A program made the translations under genes and the position numbers. Under the pieces are notes generated by a model. It was not told the DNA's origin. It saw only the letters and a list, made by a program, of their open reading frames with translations, and did not search any database. From Phoronis australis (taxonomy: Eukaryota > Phoronida > Phoronidae), in contig NMRA01000121.1 of assembly GCA_002633005.1 (NCBI GenBank), positions 346,434-410,433 on the forward strand: 64,000 nucleotides of DNA, read 5' to 3'. Positions 36,202 to 51,000 of the stretch are shown here, in pieces (positions within the stretch are counted from its first letter, which is position 1; every line of letters starts with the position of its first letter).

Positions 36202-38399
36202 ATGGCTTCAAGAGTAACGATAGAAGATGAGTTTGACAATGTCTCCGTGCAGAAGCACGTGCCTGTCGACAAACACTTTGTTCACACTTCGCGAGTTGAA
36301 ATCGTTGATGTCAACGCTGTGATGCCGACAGAGGGCAATGATGATGTCGCTCGGGTTGATATTGTCGAAAAGCAGAGTTTGAAGCAGGACAGGCCTTTAC
36401 GTCCGACAATGGTTTACGGTGGACTAAAAAACGAGGAGAGGCAAAATGCCGAAGACAACTGGCATGGGATTAAATGGGAAGATTTCATGGCGAAAGATGG
36501 AAACTTTTTGCAGGGACAGGGAACACCATTCAAGAAAGACAAAACGTTCGGCAATGTTTATAAGCCTGACAATGAAAAGGAGTTGAGTGGAAGATCTTTC
36601 GTTGAAGACGTATCGGGTACAAAGTATTACCCACTTGCCTTTATCATGAGCTCTGAGGAACCGTATGAAGAAAATGGTTACCACACGCGGCGGCGACCAA
36701 CTAATACGGGCCGGGCTCGTAGGTGGGATGAATTCGAGTATAATGTCAGACGAAAGCCGTCTTTGTCGGACGAAGATAAGAACGGTTACTTCATTACCGA
36801 AGACCGTAGTGGGAGTCAGTTCAGTTTAAAATCGAACGTTGACGTGGGTACTGAAGAGGACGGACAATCAGCAAAGTCTGGCGCGAACAGCGAGGAAGAT
36901 CCTGCGCCTCTGGGAGACCAATCGGCTGCCGCAGATCACATTAAATCGCCTTTAGAAAGGATTTCAAGAGAACATATAATGGAAAAGGTTAAATCAAAGG
37001 CTATCTGTGGACAATACTTTGATATAAGTAAGTTTTTTTTTCTTAAAATTAATTCTGTTCTCAGAGCAAACGCTTCGATCACTCAAATGCAGTTCCTTGA
37101 AATACTCCCTTCGTGATAACCGCCACCTATTGTGCAATCCGCTTCTGACTTTTTAATGGCATTTCTAACGGATAACTGCCAGATAAGTACAGCTTTTCTT
37201 GATTATTTTTCTCAGGTTTTCTTGTTTCCCACCTAGTAAATTAATTGGATTTTTCTCCAAAAAGATGAATATTTAGTGCTTTTTAAAAAGCGTTAAAATA
37301 GAAAAATTGGTGTCGCAATATTGAGAATATGCTCTGATAACACCATTGACACTTATCCAGCAAAGTACTGATTATAATTCACCACTGTGATGACAAGCAG
37401 CTCTTAATACATAAACAATTGACATCAATCAAGGTGACGACAACTGGTGTATTAGTTTTTGTTAATTTTCCTCCTTCAAAATTTGCAGTTACCACCACTT
37501 TTACAGTTGTAAATTATAGCATAGTGTTAACTAGTGCTATTCCCACCAGGAACGTAGTCGAGGGAGGACGCGGTGTGGTGCACTTTTACCTTTTTATAGC
37601 CAGCAGACGCCTCGCTCAATGAAATGCATTCACCACCTTACTGTGGTTAAAATATATGTAAATTTCATGTTGTCTTTCACTCCTACAAAAACGAGCTTTT
37701 CACGAGATCGGCAAGACTGTTGAATTTCATTATGTCGTTCGGATGAAAAATGACAAATGTAGCGTGCGTAAACACAAAGAAAAACAAAAACGTCACGACG
37801 GAGCAACATGCGAAATTTTGCCAAGTAAACGGAATCCAGTGTCATATAAGTTTATAATTTTCCATGATTAGACTTATTACCACTTTCCCGATACACGTGA
37901 ACGAACAGTGTGCAAATTAAAATCAAAGTTGCTATCGTCTTAACCAAGAGCGGCGACGACCCTTGATAAAATGGTCCTCTGTTCGGTAGAAGGTGTATCG
38001 GTGCATCGCTTGCCTATGCTGTGCAGTGTACTATAAATAGATGTTCATTTCAAAAGGGATTTTATCTCACTCTTTTTATCGTCGCGTGTATTTTATTTCT
38101 TGTCAGAAACCAAGACGTTGATGCATTACGATGTACAAACGGGCGAGTTTCACGAGGACTTACCTGATTATGAAAAGCCGGAAATGGAAACCACAAAAAC
38201 TCCAAGTCGTGCAAAAACTGGGAATGGAACCATTACAAAAAACGGCGAGTCGCGACAGTCAAGACCAGTCAACAGTCATAGCAGTGGACGCGCTAACGAC
38301 AACATAGGCAATGGCGTGAGGTCACGTGGCAATAGTTCTGGTGGTGACTACAACAACAATGCAGTCGCGTCCAGGCAAACTAACAGAGACGCAACATAA
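36202..38399 (+). CDS. Unknown, mostly disordered two-exon protein
   Basis: Exons 36202-37027 and 38107-38399 join in phase (intron 37028-38106, donor GTAAGT, acceptor TTGTCAG) to give 372 aa. The family is not recognised. The protein is very hydrophilic, with no signal peptide or membrane segment. The N-terminal half contains two segments that look structured by composition: PTMVYGGLKNEE followed by NWHGIKWEDFM (around residues 72-97), and FVEDVSGTKYYPLAFIMS. The middle is rich in Arg, Asp, Ser and Glu. A short conserved-looking stretch spans the splice: GQYFDIKTKTLMHYDVQTG. The last 80 residues are Gly/Ser/Asn/Arg-rich. The length of open frame with correct splice signals makes it a credible gene. 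An out-of-frame upstream ATG lies at 36179. A possible poly(A) signal is at 39128-39133. Confidence 0.75.
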
Positions 38400-38465
38400 T
38401 GATCTTACGCCAGGAAGAGATAAAATGTTTTAGTTCTATGTTTGGAGTAAGTTTCTCATGCCTTC

Positions 38466-38572
38466 TCAGTTGGTGTACCAGAACAGTTGGTGTACCTGAG
38501 AGTTGGTGTACCTGGAGTTGGTGTACCTGGAGAGTTGGTACATCTGGAGAGTTACTGTACCTGGCGAGTTAG
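38466..38572 (+). repeat. Short tandem repeat in 3' UTR of the unknown gene
   Basis: Six imperfect units of AGTTGGTGTACCTGGAG (15-18 bases each), beginning about 70 bases after the stop codon at 38399. Confidence 0.8.
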
Positions 38573-41500
38573 ATACTTGAGAAGCATGTTGGCTATTGCA
38601 ATATTTTTTTCTTCACCCAATTGTTATTGAGAAGATCGTTTGTGAGAGTGATTCAGGACATTCATTTGCTTCCAAGTATCCAACTCTGAAGATACATGAA
38701 CTGAGAAACTTACTTTAAAAGAAGAAAAGGCGAAGCTGGATGTGAATTTTTTAGTTTTGGATGTTGCTGACTGAGACTGCCTTATTAGTCATTGTATTCA
38801 AACTCTTGCGACACAAAGGCTTATGGCATGGCAAGGGTTAGTTTTATAAGACGATTAAACGCCTGGCTGCTGAACAACCAGCGATCCATTGCCCAGTTGT
38901 GTGAAACAGTCCCAAATACAGGGACTCAACAATTTTCCTTTATTTTTATCGCACCGATTGTCCTTTCTTGCGTTTTTTTATTTTCATGACTAGGTCTATG
39001 TTTGGCTTTGAAACAAACTGAGGGTGAACTCTACCTCGAATTCTCCATATTATTGAAAATGAATAGGAATCTATTCATACAACGCCCCCAATTTAAGGCC
39101 GGACTAAGTCGCTGTTCATTTTCATTGAATAAAAGGCTCTGTTTACATATTAATTAATATAAAATGACATTGAGTCAAAGAGCAGGTGATTATATATCTG
39201 AGTAAACAAAGACACAAACTTGCAGTAGATTAAGGGAACTTTGTTGAGTTCCTATACATTGAGACTGTTTCATTAGTCCACTAGTCATTCTACGGATAAC
39301 CCGGAAACAACAGAAGGTTTTATTGCATAAATCGTATCCTCTCATACCCCTTAGTATAAGAAAAAAGTCTATCTTTTTGTTGAACATTTTTTTCATCAAA
39401 TTCATGTGAAATCGGCTGCCAAATTCTCCACTCATGTCAGTAGCAGACGAAATCTTTGCATGGGAACAACTGATAATATCTCCAATGGCAGAGAGCTAAG
39501 CCACTTCCTGCCCAATGTGATTCAGGGTTTGTGTACTGAATAAGCCAATGCTTCCATCAGAATTACATATTCTTCTAACAAATAATATTTTTGATGCCTC
39601 AAATTAATATATTTTACAGAAAAATAATTGAGTGTGTGAAATTCCTTATGAAAGTTTAATTAAAGCCTTTTCTGAAGAACACCAAATTTACGTTAAATAA
39701 TCTAAAATCTGATTAAAATTCCACATTTAATACCTAAATTTTAAAAACAAACTTTTTAATGAATCAACTCATTAAGTCTAACTGTAGATTGTAAAATGTT
39801 TTTGTGTAAACGCTTATCAGGTTACAAACAAAGTTTGCAGAATGCACATGCGGTAAATTGGAGTAATTTGTGAGTTGGCGACCATTTTGTCAACCACCTT
39901 GATTTTTTTCTCTCTAATCAGTGACCAACTGTAAGGTCCAGATATTTTCAATTGTTTAACTTGCAAACGCATAGAAATTTTGCCATTTTCAGTGCAAAAT
40001 ATGAAAAGAAATTTTGCAACATGTAGAAAATTGTCGTTTTGGCCACCATTTTGTCGGCCACATTGGTTTTACTTTAAGGAAAATTGGCATCGTTTGATTG
40101 GTATACCTGTCATGAAAAGACTAAAACCAAATGACAAACTTTACTGTGTTATTTTGACGGACATTTTTTCCGCCATCTTGAAAAACCGACTTCCGCCATT
40201 CCGATTTCGGTAGACTTTTTTCTGTCACCAATGGATGTTTGAAGATGCCATTTATGCAAAAAAACCTTCTGTTGCAATTTTTTCTAAGCTGGTTCCTCTG
40301 GAGCCCTACAATGATTGGACTACATGCAACTAGGCAAATTTGCGTAACCTTTTTACTCAAAAAGGCTTTTGTAAAACATCGGTCTCTTCACCCGAGACCC
40401 GGCACTCACGCACGCGCACGACATTAATTTCAGGGATATGATTACTACTTTCACCAGTTAAAGTTGCATTTCCTATTCAAAAGAAACGCGTTAATCAAGT
40501 CTTTCAACCTGGGCTAGAAGTGTTGCTGCCATTTCACCATCATTTGCAACATTCAGCTGGAACTGACGTATTCTGAAAGCGAATCGAAGATGTCACAATC
40601 TGAATGGACAGACCAGTCGGGAGCATAGACATCGCAGTATAATATGTCTATGGTCGGGAGCTTATGATTGTTCGACACATGTTAACTAGCAAATGTTCTA
40701 GATGTCTTAGTAGTCATAAAATAACGTAGTATTTTGGTAAGGTCATTTTTAGACCAACAGATTTTTGGACGCCTACATTAAAGGAAATGCAGTTTCGAAT
40801 GATGAAACGTGTTCATCTTGGGATCCATACTGACCAATAGCTCATTGCTGTCGCCACAACAACTGAAGACGAACATTTTATTGTAAACCTTTTCTTCATC
40901 TTTTGGATACGTGTTTCGAATAAAGGGAACAATAGTATAGGGAAGAGTAATGTAGAGGGCAGAAATGACAATAAATGAGTTGTGCCGATTTAATAATATT
41001 AATGAATAATAATAATAATGATGATCATTATTACAATTATTATAATTATTATCATTTTCGTTATTATTATTGCAAATTACTCATCGTTTATTCTTTCATC
41101 ATTATATTTAGCACACAATTAAAATATGTACAGAAATATATCATTTATCACCAATATTGAACATACACTGAGATAAATACAAAATATACTTATATCATTG
41201 TCCTACAGTAACACATAGACAGGAACACCATAAGCAGCTCAAAGACGGAGTAATTGTATCCAAATGACCCTTTAAAACTTTGGATAAAGTTTCTTCAGAT
41301 AAAACTGCAGAGAAAAATGAAAATTAATTTCCCAAGAACTTCACTATAAAAAGCTAAAGAAACTAATGTGTTTAACCTGGCAAACGGTGAGCATTTCTAG
41401 CAATATTGAAAAAATGAGACATTTTTAGAAATTAAAAAATGAAGGCGCTTTAATGAAAAATATGCTCTGTCAAGTGTCCAGTCAATAATTTCATACATTT

Positions 41501-42000
41501 TATACAACAATAAATGTTCTTATTGAGTCCTGTCGACTTGGTGAATAACATGATTTCCAATAAATACTTAACACCAAAGGATAACAAAAATATTCTATAT
41601 TTCTACCGCAAACTAAGAAACAAGTTTAAATTAAATTGTGTTATTTACATTAAATATTTACAAAAATAAAATGAAAACACTTCAATTTAACATTAAATAA
41701 GTACAAATTAGCGTGCACTAATCTGTTCTCCTCCAGTAAAATGAGAAAAACGAAGAAATCTCATCCAGTTATAACATGGTGCAATTCCGACTAAATTAAA
41801 ATAAAAAGTTACAATGTTAGTGTTTACACATATTAGAGACCTTGTAGCCACACGCATCACTGGTTATGGTCTATTGACCAACTGCTTGTTTTCATTGATA
41901 TATCACAAAATTGACTGTTGATATCATAACCATGAATCATACGTTGATTTTCGTGTCGAACACCAGACCATTCTTAGAGTGACGATCATGGGAACAGTTT
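38573..42000. other. Intergenic between convergent genes
   Basis: 3' flanks of the unknown plus-strand gene and of the minus-strand fibrinogen-domain gene. Interrupted AAT/ATT trinucleotides occur at 40990-41070. No further gene is seen. Confidence 0.5.
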
Positions 42001-45000
42001 TCAATGACGAATTTTGGGCACCCACACACTCTTTGGCTTGATCATCATGTTAACAGTTTTCAATGACGAGTGCTGATGGATCGTATTCCACTGTATTCCG
42101 TTGCGGTTCCAATAATCGTCATGGAAACCCTTCTGATAGTAAATACCGTTCAGGTGACTATGGTAACAGCTTCTGAACCACCATGCACCGTGGAAATGCT
42201 CTGCGCAATTGTTATAGATTCGTTGGTCGTTGTCTCTATCGTGTGTGCTGAATGGAATCCCGCTGTGATTGCTCCACAGTGACGTCAGTGAGTCCCCGGC
42301 GTTGCCATGGTAGCCGCTCACGTGAAGCGTGTACTTGTGCTCTTCATCGTCCACCTTGAAGTCGTCGTACTCTGCGTAATATTTCTTGCCGTCGAAGTCT
42401 TCCATCTCAATTCTCAACATGTAGTTATCTGGCAAGAGAATTTCGTTCCAATTAGAATTAAATTAAAGTTTATTGTCATCAACCGAAACATAGAGGACGC
42501 AACACGCAACATCAGCATGTATTTAAAAATCCTACACCAACTGCAGCTAAAGAAATAGTCTCAATTAGTTCCTTACTTAGATTTGAAGCAATTGGTGGGT
42601 TTGAGAAGAACTGACAGTTCGTTATGGCTTGAGACCGGACTCGTATCCCCAAAACAATGCAGCTGGAAATTAGGCTGGTTCCGCTAACGAACCTCAGATG
42701 GAGCTACTAGTTGATACCTTAGACTTTTGTCTCGACCAGTGAAGGGCAATTTGCGGCAAAACAAAACTTCAGTAACTTTCAAAACTAAGAACTACGATGG
42801 TTTAATTGGCTAGTCATGACCATGACGGCCGTTTTGGACCTGCGGTTTATGCACTAATGGTAATTAGGAAGAAGTTAAAAGATAAACTCAGGCAGGATAT
42901 ACAGCCACTTTAAAACAAGCCTCCCACACTACCTGAAAACGAAGAGGAAGAAGCGAGTTAAGTCACGTTTAGTTTAGACTGTCGGGAATTAACTTTCTCA
43001 AAATTAACCTTTGCGGCCAGCAAAAACTGTTTAGCGTATTAGAAAATGTTAGCCAGAATTTCGATTTCACCGGTGCGAACGGTAAGTACTCAACCACGTG
43101 TTACGGGCAAATTCTTGCAATTAATTACAACTGATTAACATAATTTTATTTTGAAAATAACCCGGATATAAATTAGACACTTGTCCTTCTAGCTCACTGA
43201 ATAGTACGCTCATCGCACTTTCGGAAAAATAAAGGCGTACAAACGGACAAAAACACGAAATAATGTCTTTGCCTACGTTTTGCCTAGGCGATAATTTGGT
43301 ACATCTAGGTAAAATTGGTGGACAGTAGATTAATTTTGTAAAATGTAATCCTTATACATCTACACGAAAAAAATCTCTATGTCATTTTTTCTTGGTTTTA
43401 TCGGTTAACCATAAAAGGAACCATAGTTAGTTACGGCCTAAAAGCAATCTCGAGGACGTTCATTCAGAAAAAAATAACTATGTAGACGCACGGAATTTCA
43501 TCATTCATTTCATGGGGTCAAGTTTTTGACATGCTTTGTAATACTATCAACATATGCGACACTTACCGAAATCGTTACGCCGAGGAGTTTAATTTCACAA
43601 ATGTAACGAGTGAGAGATCTTATATGTTCAGGCCATATTAATAAACCGTCTAAACACGTGTGTTTATTCTAATACAATCCTCACATCACTCCTGGCTGCA
43701 ACATGTCGAATTCATTAACTAGGCGGAGAGTTATACAGCAATGAAGATAACAGAAATTTAGAATTATTGAGCAATAGCTTTTAACCCGTATAGCAAGCCA
43801 GTGACGGACAAAATTGTTTCAAGTTGGATATACACAACGCCAAGAACAGTATTTGTGTTAAGTTAGTACACGATACCTGACAGGGCACGTCCCTATCAAT
43901 CCTTCCATGGGAGAAATGCCTGCCACGTCGTAGTTGTACCCCCGCGTATATTATTTCTTATCATTTATCGCTATTGCTACGATGAACTTGCATAAATAAT
44001 CTCGTCTTTTTCTCGTACCGTTTGCGTGAGGTCATTCGGTCAGTTTTGAGTGCAAAAAAGCAATGAAGCGGTTGACCGGCAACCAAAGAGTTATTAGAGA
44101 GCCCATCATTCGGTCGACTGCTGAAGCTAGACGACATTTATGAGCAGACTGTTTGTTGCGCGTGTTCATATGCCATCCCCGGGTCTAGCTTACATATTGT
44201 TTGTGCCACTGGACTTCCACAGCACCATGTTTCCTTTGCATAGCAAGTGTCAGATATATTCTTCTTTGAAAGATAATTTCGAATAAGTTTCATAATCTTA
44301 ATTGTTATTGTAGTCATAGTGTATACGGCCATTTATACCCCCATGTCAACCTTCAGAAAAATGTTTTAAAATATTTTTTCTCCTGTTTCCCACACTGTAA
44401 GCTTATGTGCAACGTTAACTTCCTGCACATGCGCAGACAAGTGTCGGTCGTACAGGTCTAAAGTGGATGCATGCTCTGTCACTGCCTTCATAGTTTTCAA
44501 CTAAAATACTAGGTTAACATGATATCAACACACAGAAAGGATTGTCCCAACCTTCACTGACATGGTACAAGGCTCCTTACTTTACTCAAACGTTTCACAT
44601 TCAGGAATATGAACGTGCACACTGCATTCATAACTGATCAACTGACAAATGTTATAAATAACAAGCTTCAAAAGTGATTTTTCAGATGTTCGACTGAAGC
44701 GCTCTTATGATAGTTTTGCCGCCACATGACATGCGTGTGTCATTGCGAGGGCGGGATGTTCACAAACCCAAACAAAACCGATCCAGAAATCAAACGAAAA
44801 CCAAGGTAATAATTCTCTAATTAGGTGATTAAGACAACCCCCAACGAGCGATTCATTTCGTGGGAAGTATTTCTGTGGTTTACCGAAGTCTTGCAATAAA
44901 CTGTTTTTCCGTTTTGTTTGATTCCGTTGTTTCTGGATGGTGTCCATTTAAACTGAAGGTTTAGAATCAACGAGGTACGTGGTTTTAAAACTAGTCTTTC

Positions 45001-48000
45001 AGGCATTTGATTTAATATTGAATTTCCATGTCTTCTCTCCATGGACAATGATAAGAAGTCGCGACATCACGCTTTCTTGAACGAACCATATCAGATTTTG
45101 AACTAAGGCATCAATTACATCCGTTTACCACAGTAACCAACTAAACATTTAGTTTAAATCTCTCCCTATGGGTGATTACGCATGTCAGAAACTCGCTCAT
45201 TAAGCCTACGCGTTTTTGGAAAGTCGTTTTTCATCAATATATAAAAAGAAGTGGATCAATTGTGGTATTTCAAGGAAAAGGTTACATCAAGATCGAAAAT
45301 AACCATTTATGACGAAGTAACTTAAGGTCTTTGTTGGAGGAGAGAAATATCGCATCTCCAAGTTTTCTAGCACCCGTACTCTTCGTGTTAAGTGTATGTT
45401 ACGTGAGCCTAATGCTAATGGCGTGAAGTAAACTTTCTGCTACTCATCAAAATGGACTGTGTCCAGAAAATAAATAGTTTTGCAATCATGTTCCGTGCTT
45501 AATCCATATTAACGCTGAGTAGTTTATTCTTGGAAATCTAACGTCGAGCTGTCTAAAACATCCAGTAGGCTCGAATGTCCACGGCGTCGAGCACGTACTC
45601 GCGTGCGTGAACTAACTGGCAAAACTTTATGTGCGCTTCATCAATCTTCCCTTTCACGAAGGCATAAGTGTGAAGAAATAGATTTTACCTCTCAAAAATC
45701 CAATGTCAATAGATGGGCGGAGCCGATGAATTAATCAGCTAAATAGCAGATGTCCCCCGGGGATGTGATGATGTCTAGAGATAATTTCTAACACGTTGCG
45801 TTAATTACGTGAGGTCATAGAGTACAGAGTGACGAGTCTGAATTATTTACAAAATGTCAAATTAATTCCTTGATATACATGTGACACAGTTGGAAGCCTG
45901 TTACTTGTCTGATTTTGAAATCGTGACTTTAAATTCCTCTGTCAAAAGAAAAATAGTCAAGAAAAGAAGACACACTCAATAAATGTTGCCCTGGGCGAAG
46001 ATTGAGACTGTAATCTTCTGAAAAGAAGACATCTATTCTTTGTTTCCCTTTCTTGTAACACGATGCATCAATTTGTAGTCATAAGTGATTGTGCTTTGCA
46101 ACAGGACTACATCGACGACAGTCTCATTTGAGTTGATCCATGAACATTCAAGGTAGTTGAATGTACGAATATACACGCTTGTTTACATCTACTTTGGTTT
46201 AAATCTATGTTTTATTTTACAAAACACATACTAAGAATTGTACACCGGGCAAGTGAGTCATTTGTCGCTATTGTTCGTAGTACTGACAAAATCAGAACGC
46301 TTATGTTGGCTTTAAACAACATGTTAAATAATAATTCTACGTGTAAAGTCAGCTTGATTTAACGGGTGATGTTTTTGACTAATGATTAAATACGGACTAC
46401 ATGTTATCAGTAAAATTCCGTTGTGAGGATGTAAACTGATGATTGATAGACGCCATTGTATTTGTTGCATTAGAGACACGCGTTGGTAGACAAATTACAA
46501 GAAAAAACTGTTGACAACACGCGGATACATGATTAATTAGAGCGACCACACGCGGGGGTGCAGGTGACGAGGTACTACAAACATTAGCAAACGTGCATGA
46601 AGGTACCCCAAGTATGCCACACTTGCGGTCCCCAGAACTAATCTGCAGAAAAATGCCCAACAAAGAGATTCCCTGCTGAAGATATGATATTGGTTTACAT
46701 CTCAGAGAAGGTATTTGCCGATTTCAAAGGGCTCGCCGGCGAAATAATGATAATTGGGAAACACGGACTATTTTCATAAGATATGGATATCAGCGACCGA
46801 GTGCAACCGGCATGTGTTGCCTTAATCCGTATGACGTAGATTGTGTATGTGTGGTAAGGTTTACCCTCTTCACTAATGAGCTTTTTCCGAACCGCCCTAA
46901 GCCCGTTCGTATACTTCCATCTATTCAGTAACTAACAAATTTCCTAATTTTATAACATTCGTATTTCATAAAGCAGAAAAAGCTCGTAAATTGCATAGGC
47001 TGTCTAAATGCACGAAATTTCTATTCAGCGAAAAACGGGCAGTTGCGCAGCGCTAAGTAACACTTCAGTTAATAGACATTTTCCTATAAAAACACGTTGG
47101 TGTAAGATTTAGTTCTCAGAAAAAGATTGTTGGGCACGCTTTCGTGAATTCAGAAGGATGCACGTGTTAGAGGAGTGATCCGCCAACCGCCACACCAAGC
47201 AGCACGAACATTTCGATAACCGTTATATCTCAGTCTTAGGATTATACAACGAAGTGATACCCGGCCTAAAGGAGGACCATAGACGCCAGAAGTCGGTTCC
47301 ATAACTGAACCTTTGAGTTTAATTAGGATACCCAAAATGTCAGTCATAAGATGTGAAGAAGCGCAACTTATCAGTTACTAATTATACGATTCCTTTCAAA
47401 ACACGCGTAAGATGCAACGTTGAAATTACAACACTCGGTGCGGTGGATCTAAAATTAGAGAAAGGCGCTTTATAATGTGTCTACCAAATGTTTCTACGTT
47501 GAAGGTCGTTGTGGGCTGATTATTAACCGTCGTTTAACTGCCAGAAAGGAAAGCTAGTGGAATTTCGGTGTCAAAGATCAAACTGAAAGTCGATTAGGAA
47601 ATGAGGGTGAATATGCCATCACTCACGGTGTGAGAGACAGCCAAAGGCTTTGTATTGGTCACATATGAATTTACGCAATATTAATATTAAATCTTTAAGT
47701 TTTCATGGTACAAAATCCAATATTCGTTTTCAGCTTCTAAAAATAACACTGATAAAACAAGGTAACGCCTGCAATTCTTTTTATTTACTGAAGATTTGAA
47801 GTTTATCGCAAAATACTTTTCCATTTTCGTTCTTTGGCTAGCACTGTGCATTCTCAAACCTACTTACCCTGGCTGGTAATTTGATGTATCCGGTCATTGC
47901 CCAGCCAAAATTCGCCCTCCAAGTTTCCAAAGCCTTGTTTGTAATCGTCCCAGGTACGATAGAAATCTACAGATCCGTCTTTGCGACGCTGAATAACGGT

Positions 48001-51000
48001 CCACCCTAAAGAGGCAGGACACACAGTCAACAACATGATAAACAGACCAGTCACATTCAGAAGAAATACCGAAAAACCAAGGGACGCCTACAAAAACTTA
48101 AAACCTCAGTCATGCTGCCCGTATGTATTGTGTTTGAGAAGGGCATGCCAAATGACGTCGTATAGAGGTCGCAAGGCATTGTTTAACTTGTCATGACATA
48201 CATGAGACGGGCGTAAGCGCGTCGCATGGTTATCGCCTATGGGACACTACCATTGTTTTCCGTCAAGTTTGTTGCGACTTTGTTGGATATAACAATACAT
48301 GTCGCATGGATATCGCACCTTGGGCGCACATCAGCCGGTAACCGATAAATGCTTACCAATAACTTTTTTTATAAGTTTGAAAAAACAAAGTGAACAATGG
48401 ATACGCCAATCTATCGATCTCTATGAGACGAGCTTGAGATTTAGTTTCCCCGTGGTATTGTAGCGTAGCTTAGTTTACAATAAATTTGATTTTCCACACC
48501 CAAGAAATTACTTTCCGGACTTCTGCAATTCTAATTGTGCGTTTTAATCCAGCTTGCCACTATTCTAATTGCTTTTCCAATGATACGCCACAAGCCCTTC
48601 AAAACGTTACCCAACTGCTGAACAAACAAATTTAATGCAAAATATACATTTTAGCAGAGGCTTGTTGGCTCTTGTCCAGTTATTATCTGATAACTTTATA
48701 GTTAAATAATTGATTTCAAAGACATGTTTACCACACTGCTTAGAGTTGATTGGAGGTGTTTACAAATTCTTGATAACTTCGAGGACAATCGCCGCAAATT
48801 TAGCTCAAAGACACTGAGATATCTCAAGTAGTTGGGTAAGGATTAAAAATGTATCCGCAGCAAACTTGAGTAAGGAATAGTGGTATACATGTTCCACTCT
48901 AGTTCGCTATTACTTAAAGAGGCCATCCCCATTGCGTCACGTTTTTTTCGTTGTTTATTCTACTTACCGTCGTGAAATTTGTATCAATTTGTTACCTAGT
49001 CAAAACAGGTGTGATTTCTGGCCAAAGAAGTAACAGTTGGTTATCGCTTGATGCCAGCCTGTTCACATTGCCTTGGTAACGATTGATTTGTATTAACTGA
49101 GCATGGTGGTCCACAGGAATAACGAACTACTTTGCAAGACCAAAAGCAACTTCTCGCCTGACTAAGGAACAAATTGAGACCAATTTATAGCGGGAAGTGA
49201 TATCAACCAAATTCAGTTTATTGCTCCTTCAATTTTACGTTTTCGAAATTGCTTGCACAAATGGAGATTTCCTCTTTAATCGCTTCTGTATTTGACAGGA
49301 GAATCACAAACTTTTAAGTTTCTTATTCACGTGCAGCAGCACTGAAACCATTCCTAACACCATAGAAAACGATGTCTACATCCAAACAGACCATTCACGA
49401 CACAGGTAAAAATGAAAGAATTTGTAAAGCTTGTAACACCCATGAAATTGAAAGAGATACACTTTGTATTTGATTGTCCTGTCCTTGCAGACCTACGGAA
49501 ATATCTGTAACCGCAATGAATTGTTAGAAATAGAAACATTAATGCACTCTTTGGTTCAGATTCTATATATGTTTTAAGAAATACAGCATCCTTCATTCAA
49601 AAAGCAATGGCAATTAGGAGAGAAATTTGTAATACTGTTTGTAATACTGTAGGCCACTGGCCCTATGAATTTTGAAATGAACGTTTTGATTGTTTGTTTG
49701 AGAATGAAAAAACACGTAGTTTAAAAAGACACCCAATGCGCTAGGTTTGACAAACCCTTCCAAATTCGAGACGCTGTTAATGACTGGAAATCAGTTTGCG
49801 AGAGTTTGTCGGACTGTTACATGATTTTCATGTTTAGACTAATGTAGAAGGGAAATGACCATTGAAAACGCGTCGAGAATATATTTTCACAGAGTTGACC
49901 CAGTCGAAACTTTACTCGGTTGCGCAATAAAATCACTACAACAGAGTGGTTAAACCATCCGCATTGAAACTTTATCTACGCTGTTGTACAAAAAATCGAA
50001 CGCTGAAAAATTAATTGTGGCAGCCAGGTTGGTCTGCAAGCGAAAGTATGTTCGTGGGTGTTCCACGGACAAACGGTTTCAATTATGGTTTGCAGATAAC
50101 AATTGTGACTGTTGAAACAACAATAGACACGGGCAGTGCAAGCCTGGATTTTGGTTAGGAAAACCACGAGAAAAACAAGAATAGGGATTTAGTATCGGAA
50201 CTAGCGAACAACGCGCTCTTATAGTCTTAGCAGGATTGTTGACTTTCGAAGCAACGTTTTGTCTGCCCAATGATAACATAACGGCAAGTATCGATAATGG
50301 AAAAGGTACGATTTTGAATAATCTTAAAAACCTTTTCTTCGATAAAATCACTGAGTTATCAGACGCGTAACAGGAATTATCTCGACACCCTTCGATCGTG
50401 ATACTTCCAACCGTGCCATCTATTATTTTCTTAACGTTGATGGACCTCCCCTAATGAACCTCTTACCCGGGGTCATCTAGTAGATCCAATATGGCACCCC
50501 GGCGGACATGTGCAACAGTCAGTTTGGAAGCCATCACCAATCGTAGATGTCCATGTTTGTATCGGCGTATCTAAGATGTCGCAAAGTGGACCTAACCACA
50601 ATTCTCGAACGAAAATGTTGTCTAATTCCTAAAGATAGCAGGGTGGCGTTTTTTAGTGGTATCTATTGTACCCTTATAAGCACCCGTGAAATGGGACGGG
50701 AAATACGATAACTAATGTAGAAAAGGCAAAAAATGAACAGCCGCAGTTAAAAAAACATGAACAAACGAATGTCATCACGTGTGTCAAAAATCGGGACACC
50801 CCGATGCTATTGCGGGACGGGGCTAAATTAACTCAGGATCTCACAGGTAGTGTAATGCAAGAACTGCCTGTTTCCAAGCTCTGTGCCCACTGCCAGCTTA
50901 TAGGCGATTGGGTATGTTTTGGTAGTGTGTAACGCGCATTCAAAAAGTCGGACTACTTTCGTATTTTTATAAAAAATTTACCAAAAAATTGGCTGCGTTA

